A DNA stretch of 64,000 nt, taken from Murdochiella vaginalis (GTDB taxonomy: Bacteria; Bacillota; Clostridia; Tissierellales; Peptoniphilaceae). The notes under the pieces were generated by a model. It saw only the letters and a program-made list of their open reading frames with translations. It was not told where the DNA came from and did not search any database. The translations under genes and the position numbers were made by a program. The stretch is taken from NCBI RefSeq assembly GCF_900119705.1, contig NZ_LT632322.1:1178001-1242000 (forward strand), written 5' to 3'. This document shows positions 56,569-64,000 of this stretch, piece after piece (the stretch's first letter is position 1; each line of letters opens with the position of its first letter).

Positions 56569-56981
56569 TGTTTTTCCCGTCTGTCCAGCCATTGCTGGAG
56601 AATAAACGTTGCCGCGATCGCGTCAACGACTTGCTTTCGTTTTTCCCGACGAACGCCGGTTTTCATCAGTACAGCGCTCGCCTGCATCGTGCTCAATCTC
56701 TCGTCCTGATACTCCACGGCATACCCTTTTTTCAACAATTCGGCGCCGAAGCTCTTCGCGCGGCGAGCCGAATCACTCATCTGATTATTCATATGCTTGG
56801 GTAAACCGATTATAATTTCTGCAATCGAATAGGCGCTGATGATCTCTTCTAAGGCGAAAAGATCTGCAGCGAATGTCGAACGTTTAATGGTCGTATGGGC
56901 CTGCGCAATGAGATACGTGGGGTCGCTGATTGCCACCCCGATGGTCTTTGTACCCAAGTCCAATCCCATTGCGCGAGTCAC
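56565..56981 (-). CDS. ruvX: Holliday junction resolvase-like protein YqgF (RuvX)
   Basis: RNase-H-fold nuclease; in E. coli it takes part in 16S rRNA 5' maturation, with a debated role as Holliday junction resolvase. Motifs: GLDLGTKTIGVAISDP, IIIGLPKHMN, YQDERLSTMQA and DAIAATFILQQWL. I prefer the GTG at 56981, eight bases after GAGAGG, giving 138 aa and the usual spacing to GLDLG; a GTG at 56990 and an ATG at 56969 are alternatives. Confidence 0.93.
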   Translation of the reverse strand: MTRAMGLDLGTKTIGVAISDPTYLIAQAHTTIKRSTFAADLFALEEIISAYSIAEIIIGLPKHMNNQMSDSARRAKSFGAELLKKGYAVEYQDERLSTMQASAVLMKTGVRREKRKQVVDAIAATFILQQWLDRREKQ

Positions 56982-56998
56982 CCAAGCCACCTCTCTTC

Positions 56999-57265
56999 TT
57001 ATGATGGTATATTGTGCCCTTCCAGATAGTATGACAGCAGCGTCGAGAGCAGCTCATCGCGATCAATCTGTCGGATTAGCTTGCGCGCGTCATTATAGCT
57101 CGTAATGTACGTGGGATCGCCGGAAAGAATATAACCGATAATCTGATTCTCCGGTGCATATCCCTTTTCTTCAAGAGAAACATACACGCTGGAAAGGATC
57201 TCTTCCATATTGTGCCGTTCTTCAATCGGCGTAAAAAGCATCGTTTCGCTGAAATCTTTCGACAT
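56999..57265 (-). CDS. ireB: IreB family regulatory phosphoprotein
   Basis: 88-aa DUF965 protein. In Enterococcus faecalis IreB is phosphorylated by the PASTA kinase IreK and represses cephalosporin resistance; B. subtilis YrzL is the homologue. Seen: [45 protein letters not shown] and [15 protein letters not shown]. The N-terminal Ser/Thr residues (region of the known phosphorylated Thr) are present. GGAGGCGAAG precedes the ATG, 15 bases after an 18-bp palindrome. Confidence 0.94.
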   Translation of the reverse strand: MSKDFSETMLFTPIEERHNMEEILSSVYVSLEEKGYAPENQIIGYILSGDPTYITSYNDARKLIRQIDRDELLSTLLSYYLEGHNIPS

Positions 57266-57279
57266 CTTCGCCTCCTAAC

Positions 57280-57297
57280 TGTGTTATACATAACACA
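57280..57297. promoter_or_regulatory. 18-bp palindrome between alaS and ireB
   Basis: TGTGTTAT (57280-57287) and ATAACACA (57290-57297) are perfect inverted 8-base arms around AC. It lies between the alaS stop and the ireB ribosome binding site. It has no T run. A weak TATAAC -10 lies within it on the minus strand. It could be an operator or an mRNA hairpin next to the ireB initiation site. Confidence 0.5.
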
Positions 57298-57315
57298 TCG
57301 TGTTCTGCAGCAAGG

Positions 57316-59940
57316 CTACGCTCGTTTTTCTTCCACCCAGGCGCCCACGCTTTTCAATGCCTCATCAATTTTGGTGGCATCTTTACCGCCTGCCGTCGCA
57401 AACTGCGGACGGCCTCCCCCGTTTCCGCCGGTTTTTTGCGCAAGGGCTTTGACCAAATCGCCTGCCTTGATACCTTCTTTTACCCATTTGTCGGCAACCG
57501 ATACGACCCAATAGACTTTTTTATCGGTAGCCGCTGCCAGAGCGATGACCATGTCCTCGTGATTCGTCTTGAGCGCATCGGCAAGATCCTTTAGTTCTTC
57601 CATCGTCTTGCCGTCGACGCGCGATGCCAAGACCGGAACACCGGCCACCGTTATTACGGAAGAATCCAATTGGCGGGAAAGTTCCCCGGCCATCTTTGCT
57701 TCATAAGACTCCAGCTCCCGCTTTATATTTCGGTTCTCTTCCAACAAAGCCTCACTTCGCGGAAGAACATGCTCCGGCGTCGTTTTCAGCAGTTCTGCCA
57801 AGGCAAGTACCGTCTGCTCTTTTTCTTTCATGCGTTGCAACGCGGCACGTCCGGTTAACGCTTCAATGCGTCGCACACCGGAGGAAACGCCCTGTTCACT
57901 GAGCAGTATAAAAGCTTGCAGCTGCGAGGTGTTCTGTACATGCGTTCCGCCGCAAAGCTCTTTGGAAAAGTCCCCCATGGAGACAACCCGCACGGTGTCA
58001 TGATACTTATCTTCAAACAGGCCCATGGCTCCTTCCGCCATGGCTTCCTGCAAAGGTAAGACCCTGGTTTGGACGGCATAGGAATCGAAAATCGCACGAT
58101 TGACGATATCTTCCACTTTCTGTTTTTCCTCGTCGGTCATGGCCTGATAGTGCGTAAAATCAAAGCGCAAACGATCCGGTTCCACCAAAGAACCGGCTTG
58201 CTGTACATGATCGCCAAGCACCATGCGCAAGGCGCGATGCAACAGATGCGTTGCGGAATGATTGCGACGAATATCCTCGCGGCGATCCTTCGCCACGCAG
58301 GCGGTTAGCGTATCCTTCTCGTGCAAGGTACCTTTTTCCACCGTTACCGTATGCAGGAAAATTTCATTTTTATCCTTTTTTACCTTCTGTACACTGGCCA
58401 GAAGCGTGCCGGACGTAAAGGCTCCTTCATCGCTCACCTGACCGCCGCTTTCCGCATAGAATGGGGTGCGATCCAGAATCACAATTCCTTGTTTTCCGGT
58501 TTCCAGCGTTGGAACACGTTCGCCGTCCTCATAAAGCGCCAATACGGTGGCCTCTCCCTCCAAGGTATCGTAGCCAATAAATTCCGTCTGTGCTACGCCC
58601 TCAACGGAAATCGCCGCCTCGGTATCCCAGCCGCTGGTTTCCTTTCGACGAGCACGTGATTGACGACGCTGGGCTTCCATACGTTCCTGAAAGTCTGCTT
58701 CATCCACTTGAAGGCCCTGTTCCGCAGCAATTTCGCGCGTTAAATCAATAGGAAAGCCGAATGTATCATAAAGGCGAAACACACGGGCACCGTCAAGGGT
58801 GCTCGTTTTCTTTGCTTTTGCTTCCTCCATAAGATCTTCGAGAAGCGCCAGCCCCTGGTCGATGGTCTGCTGGAAATTTTCTTCTTCCCGCTCCACCACA
58901 GTAAAAATGCGATCTTTTCCTTGCAGGATCTCTGGATATTCTTCGCCATAGACCTTCATGATTTCCGTAATGGTCTTGGCCAAGAATTTGCCTTTGATTC
59001 CCAAGAGCTTTCCATATCGGGCCGCACGGCGCAAAAGGCGTCGTAATACATAACCGCGGCCCTCGTTGGAAGGCACTACGCCGTCCGAAACCAAAAAGGT
59101 GATCGCCTTCGAATGATCGATGATCACGCGGAACGATTCATCCGCTTTCGGGTCCGTTCCATATTCTTTTCCCGAGAGCGCTTTAATGGTCTCACGTAGA
59201 GGTGCAAACTCATCGAGTTCAAAGATGTTGTCCTTGTTTTCGCAAACCAAAGCGAGTCGTTCGAGACCCATGCCGGTATCAATGTTCGGATGCGCCAATG
59301 GAACGTAGCTTCCGTCTTTTTGGCGATCGAATTGGGTAAAAACGAGGTTCCAAATTTCCATAAACCGATCGGAATTGTCTAATGGGCTGTTGCCTTCTCC
59401 ATATTCCGGGCCACGATCATAATGAATTTCCGAGCACGGCCCGCACGGTCCCTGCTCCAGTTCCCAGAAGTTATCTTCTTTTCCCAGACGTAACACATGA
59501 TCCGGTGCGACACCAATGACTTTCGTCCAAAGGTCGTAGGCCTGGTCATCGTCTTCGTAAACGGTGATCCAGAGTCGATTCGGATCCATGTCGATCTCCT
59601 GCGTGAGGAAGGTCCATGCCCAGCGAATGGCTTCCGGCTTAAAATAATTTCCGAAGGAAAAATTGCCAAGCATTTCAAAAAACGTCGCATGGCGTGCCGT
59701 TTTGCCGACATTGTCGATATCAGCGGTGCGCACACAGCGTTGCGAGCTCGTTGCTCGATTATGGGGCATCTTCTTCTCACCCATGAAATACGGCTTTAAC
59801 GGAGCCATACCCGCGTTGATAAGCAAAAGGCTGTCATCATCCTCGGGAACCAGCGAAAAGCTGATCAGGCGTGTATGATTTTGTGCTTCAAAAAAATCGA
59901 GATATTTCGATCGACATTCGTTCATTCCAAGATATTGCAT
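57316..59940 (-). CDS. alaS: Alanyl-tRNA synthetase
   Basis: Charges tRNA-Ala. Class II catalytic domain at the start (FFEAQNHTRL, TSSQRCVRTADIDNVGKTARHATFFEM), an editing domain with HSATHLLHRAL and CGGTHV (zinc ligands), and a C-terminal C-Ala domain with GGNGGGRPQFATAGG. 874 aa is normal. The ATG at 59940 is chosen because AGAGG lies six bases upstream; an ATG two codons earlier touches that site. A nested hairpin lies in its leader. Confidence 0.96.
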   Translation of the reverse strand: MQYLGMNECRSKYLDFFEAQNHTRLISFSLVPEDDDSLLLINAGMAPLKPYFMGEKKMPHNRATSSQRCVRTADIDNVGKTARHATFFEMLGNFSFGNYFKPEAIRWAWTFLTQEIDMDPNRLWITVYEDDDQAYDLWTKVIGVAPDHVLRLGKEDNFWELEQGPCGPCSEIHYDRGPEYGEGNSPLDNSDRFMEIWNLVFTQFDRQKDGSYVPLAHPNIDTGMGLERLALVCENKDNIFELDEFAPLRETIKALSGKEYGTDPKADESFRVIIDHSKAITFLVSDGVVPSNEGRGYVLRRLLRRAARYGKLLGIKGKFLAKTITEIMKVYGEEYPEILQGKDRIFTVVEREEENFQQTIDQGLALLEDLMEEAKAKKTSTLDGARVFRLYDTFGFPIDLTREIAAEQGLQVDEADFQERMEAQRRQSRARRKETSGWDTEAAISVEGVAQTEFIGYDTLEGEATVLALYEDGERVPTLETGKQGIVILDRTPFYAESGGQVSDEGAFTSGTLLASVQKVKKDKNEIFLHTVTVEKGTLHEKDTLTACVAKDRREDIRRNHSATHLLHRALRMVLGDHVQQAGSLVEPDRLRFDFTHYQAMTDEEKQKVEDIVNRAIFDSYAVQTRVLPLQEAMAEGAMGLFEDKYHDTVRVVSMGDFSKELCGGTHVQNTSQLQAFILLSEQGVSSGVRRIEALTGRAALQRMKEKEQTVLALAELLKTTPEHVLPRSEALLEENRNIKRELESYEAKMAGELSRQLDSSVITVAGVPVLASRVDGKTMEELKDLADALKTNHEDMVIALAAATDKKVYWVVSVADKWVKEGIKAGDLVKALAQKTGGNGGGRPQFATAGGKDATKIDEALKSVGAWVEEKRA

Positions 59941-59975
59941 GTTCATCCTCTTTTTTTCTTCCTTACGACTCCATC

Positions 59976-60020
59976 GTGGTCTACTGCTCCTCGAAGACCG
60001 AAACGTCTTCTATAGACCAC
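59976..60020 (-). other. Nested hairpin in the rrf2-alaS gap
   Basis: Outer arms GTGGTCTA/TAGACCAC (8 bp; 59976-59983 with 60013-60020) enclose an inner hairpin GAAGAC/GTCTTC (6 bp; 59993-59998 with 60005-60010), joined by a lopsided internal loop of nine and two bases. It starts right after the rrf2 stop and ends about 35 bases before alaS. No T run follows and no T-box element is seen. Confidence 0.6.
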
Positions 60021-60021
60021 A

Positions 60022-60438
60022 TCATACCGCCCGGGAAAGCTCCACCATATCCGCTAACGTAAGATGTTCAATAGACTGATAGATGGCATTGTTCATACGG
60101 GTAATCAGAATGCGGGTAGGACAATTGGTAAAGCCGCCGGGACAATCGCCCGCAATCGCACAATCCGAGAGCCAAAATTCGCCTTCCAAGACATTCAGCA
60201 TTTCCAATACTGTGATGTCTTTGGGATCGCGTGCCGGCACATAACCGCCTTTAACACCGCGCACCGTATTGACCAACGGTACTTTCTTGAGCAAGCGCAG
60301 CAACTGTTCCAGATACGCTTCGCTGAGAAGCAATGCCTCCGCAATCTCGGAAAGCGGAACCGGTTGTCCCTCCTCTGCATGCGCGGCGATATACGTCATG
60401 GCACGCAAGCCGTATCGGCTTCTGGTAGTCAGTTTCAT
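60022..60438 (-). CDS. Rrf2 family transcriptional regulator (IscR-like)
   Basis: 138-aa winged-helix regulator. It opens KLTTRSRYGLRAMTYIA, has the recognition helix region LSEAYLEQLLRLLKK and GYVPAR. Three Cys at 93, 99 and 106 match the Fe-S ligand cluster of IscR/NsrR-type members (C-x5-C-x6-C), so it may sense iron-sulfur status, nitric oxide or oxygen (inference). It lies between leuS and alaS, not with an isc/suf operon. A 12-base inverted repeat (CCCTA/TAGGG, 60462-60473) lies just before it. Targets cannot be deduced from this window. Confidence 0.9.
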   Translation of the reverse strand: MKLTTRSRYGLRAMTYIAAHAEEGQPVPLSEIAEALLLSEAYLEQLLRLLKKVPLVNTVRGVKGGYVPARDPKDITVLEMLNVLEGEFWLSDCAIAGDCPGGFTNCPTRILITRMNNAIYQSIEHLTLADMVELSRAV

Positions 60439-60472
60439 AGACCTGTCCTTACTGTTTGCCCTAGATAGGGGC

Positions 60473-62905
60473 TCAACGAATCACCAAGTTCAAGATTTTC
60501 CCGGGAACAAAAACGACCTTCACGACCGTTTTACCTTCCAAATAGCGCGCAACAGCAGAATCCTTCTTGGCCACCTCCAGCGCTTCGTCTTTCGTCGCCT
60601 CCGGAGCAAGCAATACCTTGCCACGCACCTTGCCGTTAATTTGAATCGGCATTTCCAGATAGGCTTCTGTCAACTTATCCTCAGCGTATACCGGCCATTG
60701 CCCATCCGTTGCGATATGGCCATCAAATCCCGCTCTCTCCCACAATTCCTCGGTGAGATGCGGCGCAACCGGATTGAGCAGAAGCAGATAGATCTTCCAT
60801 TCGCCGCGCGTAATATGTTCTTTTGCGCGCAGCGCATTGGAAAGGGTCATCAGTTGTGCGATTGCCGTATTGAATTTCAGCGTTTCAAAATCTTCGCTGA
60901 CCTTCTTAATGGATTGGTGTAACAGCACTTCGGTTTCGGCATCCACGTTCTCGTCGTCGTTGAGAAGTTCCGCCATCTTCCAAACGCGTTCCAGAAATTT
61001 GCGACAACCTTGCACGCCACTTTCCGTCCAGTTGGCACTCTTTTCAAAATCGCCGATAAACATTTCATAGGTGCGCAGCGTGTCGGCGCCGTACTCGGCT
61101 ACAATTTCATCGGGATTGACAACATTCCCGCGAGACTTGCTCATCTTTTCCCCGTTGTCGCCCATGATCATGCCATGCGAAGTGCGCTTGGTGTAGGGTT
61201 CTTTCGTGGACACCACACCGATGTCGTAGAGGAACTTATGCCAGAAACGCGAGTAGAGAAGATGCAGCGTCGTATGCTCCATGCCTCCATTATACCAGTC
61301 CACCGGCCCAAAATACGACTCGGCTTCCTGTGAAACAGGAGCCTGCGCATTATGCGGATCCATATAGCGTAAATAGTACCAGGAGGAACCCGCCCACTGC
61401 GGCATGGTGTCCGTTTCGCGCCGCGCAGGCTTGCCACAGATCGGGCATGTCGTCTCCACAAAGTCCTGCATTTCGGAAAGCGGTGATTCACCGGTAGCCG
61501 TCGGCTGATAGTTTGGCACATCCGGCAAAAGCAGCGGCAGCTCTTCTTCCGGCAGTGGAACCCAACCATGTTCTTCGCAATAGACCATGGGAATGGGTTC
61601 TCCCCAGTAGCGCTGACGGCTGAATACCCAGTCGCGCAATTTATAATTCGTTTTGGCCTTGCCCAGCTCATGCTTCTCGAGGTATTCGATCATCGCCTTG
61701 ATGGCCTCTTGAACCGGTTTTCCGTTCAGGAATCCGGAATTGACCATCGTGCCTTCGGATACATCCGTAAAAGGCTCTTCGTTTACGGATTTCGATGCAC
61801 CGGAAACGACCTCCACAATGGGAAGGTCAAATTTCTTGGCGAACGCCCAGTCGCGGTCATCGTGTGCCGGCACGGCCATAATGGCGCCGGTGCCATAGCT
61901 CATCAGAACATAGTCGGAAACCCAGATAGGAATGGCCTTGCCCGTTGCGGGATTCTTGGCGCAAACGCCTTTCAGGGCTACGCCCGTTTTCTCTTTGGCC
62001 AACTCTCCGCGTTCAAAATCCGATTTGAGAAGTGCCTGTTGCTGATACGCTTTCACTTCCTCGTCGTTTTCGATAGAAGCCGCATACTTTGTCAGAAGCG
62101 GATGTTCCGGAGCCACAACCATATACGTCGCGCCGAACATGGTATCCGGACGCGTCGTATATACGGTTAAGACATCGTCCGTCTCTTTCCCGTCAACAAG
62201 CACCGCAAAGTCGGCTTCCGCACCGTGAGAACGGCCAATCCAGTTGATCTGCTGCTGCTTGATGCGCGGTGAATAATCCACTTCTTCCAAATCGTCAATC
62301 AAACGATCCGCGTATTCCGTGATCTTGAGCATCCACTGATTCTTTACGCGATGTTCCACCGGGGTTCCGCAGCGCTCACATTTTCCGTCCACCACTTCCT
62401 CGTTGGAAAGCCCCACGAGGTCATGCGGACACCAATTGATGGGCACTTCTTTCTTATACGCCAGACCATGCTTATAAAGCTGAATAAAGATCCATTGTGT
62501 CCAGCGATAATATTCCGGATCTGTCGTGTTCACCACGCGATCCCAATCGAAGGAGAAGCCGATCGCATCCAACTGATCCTTAAAATGTTGAATGTTTTTT
62601 CGCGTGACTTCCGCCGGATGAATTTTATGTTGAATGGCATAATTCTCTGTCGGCAGCCCGAACGCATCAAAGCCCATCGGATAGAGGACGTTATAGCCCT
62701 GCAAACGGCGTTTGCGCGCAACGATATCCAATGCGGTGTAGGGACGCGGATGGCCAACATGAAGCCCCTGTCCGGACGGATAGGGAAATTCAACCAGCGC
62801 ATAATATTTCTTTTTCGTGGGATCCAACGTGGCATGAAAAACATCGTTCTTCTGCCAGAAGGCTTGCCACTTTTTTTCCAGGACGGCGGGATTATAGGTT
62901 TCCAT
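60473..62905 (-). CDS. leuS: Leucyl-tRNA synthetase
   Basis: Class I synthetase charging tRNA-Leu. HIGH-type motif HVGH at 49-52 ([20 protein letters not shown]), zinc-ligand pairs CERC and CPIC, an editing domain with [21 protein letters not shown], and KMSKS ([10 protein letters not shown]). 810 aa is normal for bacteria. The ATG at 62905 has AAGAAGGG upstream; upstream in-frame codons lack homology. It is followed by the Rrf2 gene after 34 bases. Confidence 0.96.
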   Translation of the reverse strand: METYNPAVLEKKWQAFWQKNDVFHATLDPTKKKYYALVEFPYPSGQGLHVGHPRPYTALDIVARKRRLQGYNVLYPMGFDAFGLPTENYAIQHKIHPAEVTRKNIQHFKDQLDAIGFSFDWDRVVNTTDPEYYRWTQWIFIQLYKHGLAYKKEVPINWCPHDLVGLSNEEVVDGKCERCGTPVEHRVKNQWMLKITEYADRLIDDLEEVDYSPRIKQQQINWIGRSHGAEADFAVLVDGKETDDVLTVYTTRPDTMFGATYMVVAPEHPLLTKYAASIENDEEVKAYQQQALLKSDFERGELAKEKTGVALKGVCAKNPATGKAIPIWVSDYVLMSYGTGAIMAVPAHDDRDWAFAKKFDLPIVEVVSGASKSVNEEPFTDVSEGTMVNSGFLNGKPVQEAIKAMIEYLEKHELGKAKTNYKLRDWVFSRQRYWGEPIPMVYCEEHGWVPLPEEELPLLLPDVPNYQPTATGESPLSEMQDFVETTCPICGKPARRETDTMPQWAGSSWYYLRYMDPHNAQAPVSQEAESYFGPVDWYNGGMEHTTLHLLYSRFWHKFLYDIGVVSTKEPYTKRTSHGMIMGDNGEKMSKSRGNVVNPDEIVAEYGADTLRTYEMFIGDFEKSANWTESGVQGCRKFLERVWKMAELLNDDENVDAETEVLLHQSIKKVSEDFETLKFNTAIAQLMTLSNALRAKEHITRGEWKIYLLLLNPVAPHLTEELWERAGFDGHIATDGQWPVYAEDKLTEAYLEMPIQINGKVRGKVLLAPEATKDEALEVAKKDSAVARYLEGKTVVKVVFVPGKILNLVIR

Positions 62906-62992
62906 GTACACCCTTCTTCTCTTCTTCACGTATTTCTCGTTCGTTTGGTCAATCGTCTGCTCTGTCACAACCCTTAGAGTCTTTCGGCATCC

Positions 62993-64000
62993 TTACCGTA
63001 ATGTGTTGACGGTACGCGGATACGGCAGTACGTCGCGGATATTGGCCATGCCGGTCATGTACATCACGCAGCGTTCAAAGCCAAGACCGTAGCCGCTGTG
63101 TACGCATCCGCCAAAACGACGAAGATCCGTATACCACTGATAGTCTTCTTCTTTAATGCCTTTCTCCCTCATTTGCGCAAGAAGCACCTCTTCGCGTTCT
63201 TCACGCTGAGAGCCGCCGATGAGCTCGCCGATGCCCGGAACCAACATGTCCGCACAGGCGACGGTCTTGCCGTCATCATTTAATCGCATATAGAAAGACT
63301 TGATCTCCTTCGGATAATCCGTCACAAAAAGCGGCCCCTTAACCACTTCTTCTGTCAGGAAACGCTCGTGCTCCGACTGTAGATCACTTCCCCAATGCAC
63401 AGGGAAGGTAAAGCGCGCGTTTTCTTTTTCTAAAAGCGCAACCGCCTCGGTATAAGTCATGCGGGCAAAATCTGCCTTACGCACCAGATTCAGGCGTTCC
63501 AGTAAACCCTTGTCAATCCACCGATTAAAGAAATCCATCTCTTCGGGAAGACGCTCGATCACGCGATTGAGGATATGCTTCATCATCGCTTCGGCTAAGT
63601 CCATCATGTCGGTCAGATCACCGAACGCAATCTCCGGCTCGATCATCCAAAATTCCGCCGCATGACGCGTGGTGTTGGAATGCTCTGCGCGGAAGGTCGG
63701 CCCGAATGTATAGACATTTCGGTGACTCATGGCAAAAGCTTCCAATTCCAACTGGCCCGAAACAGTAAGATGCGCCGGAACACCGAAGAAATCCTCACGG
63801 TAATCCACTTTTCCCTCTTCCGTTTTCGGCACATTGTTCAGATCCAGCGTCGTCACCTGGAACATTTCGCCCGCACCTTCTGCATCCGAAGCGGTAATTA
63901 ACGGCGTGTGCACATACGTGAAGCCGCGTTCGTGAAAGAATTCATGAATGGCGAAAGCAATCTCGCTGCGCGTGCGAAATACGGCATTAAACGTATTCGT
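62993..64000 (-). CDS. asnS: Asparaginyl-tRNA synthetase, C-terminal part (cut by window end)
   Basis: Class II synthetase; the visible part covers most of the catalytic domain and runs off the window. Motif 1 region [12 protein letters not shown] and [21 protein letters not shown], motif 2 [22 protein letters not shown], and motif 3 [28 protein letters not shown]. The GAGEMF and the AsnS-type motif 3 separate it from AspS. The N-terminal OB fold lies beyond 64000. Confidence 0.94.
   Translation of the reverse strand, partial: TNTFNAVFRTRSEIAFAIHEFFHERGFTYVHTPLITASDAEGAGEMFQVTTLDLNNVPKTEEGKVDYREDFFGVPAHLTVSGQLELEAFAMSHRNVYTFGPTFRAEHSNTTRHAAEFWMIEPEIAFGDLTDMMDLAEAMMKHILNRVIERLPEEMDFFNRWIDKGLLERLNLVRKADFARMTYTEAVALLEKENARFTFPVHWGSDLQSEHERFLTEEVVKGPLFVTDYPKEIKSFYMRLNDDGKTVACADMLVPGIGELIGGSQREEREEVLLAQMREKGIKEEDYQWYTDLRRFGGCVHSGYGLGFERCVMYMTGMANIRDVLPYPRTVNTLR

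Noticed and set aside
59947-60021. T-box riboswitch before alaS
   Set aside because: The gap is only about 75 bases and lacks the T-box sequence, specifier loop and terminator. The nested hairpin is reported separately.

Overview
This window is a gene-dense stretch of a bacterial chromosome, almost entirely housekeeping, from a Bacillota (Firmicutes) species. The evidence is the Gram-positive replicative polymerase PolC, RNase J, IreB, YlxM, a PASTA-domain kinase, Asp23, and gene orders typical of that phylum (alaS-ireB-ruvX-DUF1292, ylxM-ffh-rpsP-khpA-rimM-trmD-rplS, gmk-rpoZ-coaBC-priA-def-fmt-rsmB-rlmN-prpC-prkC-rsgA-rpe-thiN). By eye the base composition is near 50% G+C. A MurE without the diaminopimelate-type DNPR motif would fit a member of the Tissierellia/Peptoniphilaceae, but that placement is inference. 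I recognise 60 protein genes, 57 on the minus strand. The three plus-strand genes (tmcAL, rpmB, rqcH) are single-gene units. I see no tRNA, rRNA, CRISPR array, insertion sequence, phage or plasmid gene.

Reading in the direction of transcription (high to low coordinates): asnS (cut by the window edge), leuS, an Rrf2-type regulator, alaS, ireB, ruvX, a DUF1292 protein, rnj and trhP run from 64000 to 53371. rqcH (plus) converges on trhP. From 51389 to 38221 a compact operon runs gmk-rpoZ-coaBC-priA-def-fmt-rsmB-rlmN-prpC-prkC-rsgA-rpe-thiN. rpmB (plus) lies divergent to asp23-fakA-like-recG-rsmD-coaD-coiled-coil gene-murE (37655-30429). tmcAL (plus) overlaps the 3' end of murE and is divergent to rpmF-plsX-rnc-smc-ftsY, followed by ylxM-ffh-rpsP-khpA-rimM-trmD-rplS-rbgA-rnhB-yraN-dprA-topA. 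A strong promoter then drives rpsB-tsf, another drives pyrH-frr-uppS-cdsA-rseP-ispG-polC, and folC-folP close the window.

The genes serve translation and ribosome biogenesis (S2, S16, L19, L28, L32, EF-Ts, RRF, RimM, TrmD, RsgA, RbgA, RsmB, RsmD, RlmN, RNase III, RNase J, aminoacyl-tRNA synthetases), protein targeting and quality control (Ffh, FtsY, RqcH, RseP), DNA replication and repair (PolC, TopA, PriA, RecG, SMC, RnhB, RuvX, DprA), envelope and lipid precursors (UppS, CdsA, PlsX, MurE, IspG), and cofactors (folate, CoA, thiamine diphosphate). PrkC, PrpC and IreB together suggest the Ser/Thr phosphorylation circuit known from Enterococcus.

I did not find a convincing undescribed multi-gene system. 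The observations most worth a second look are regulatory or structural: a long perfect palindrome overlapping the -10 box of the ylxM-ffh operon promoter, a nested hairpin between the Rrf2 gene and alaS, an 18-bp palindrome before ireB, a PolC whose PHP domain has lost metal-ligand motifs, Glu-rich C-terminal tails recurring on several ribosomal proteins and on peptide deformylase, and a 53-bp tail-to-tail overlap of tmcAL and murE.
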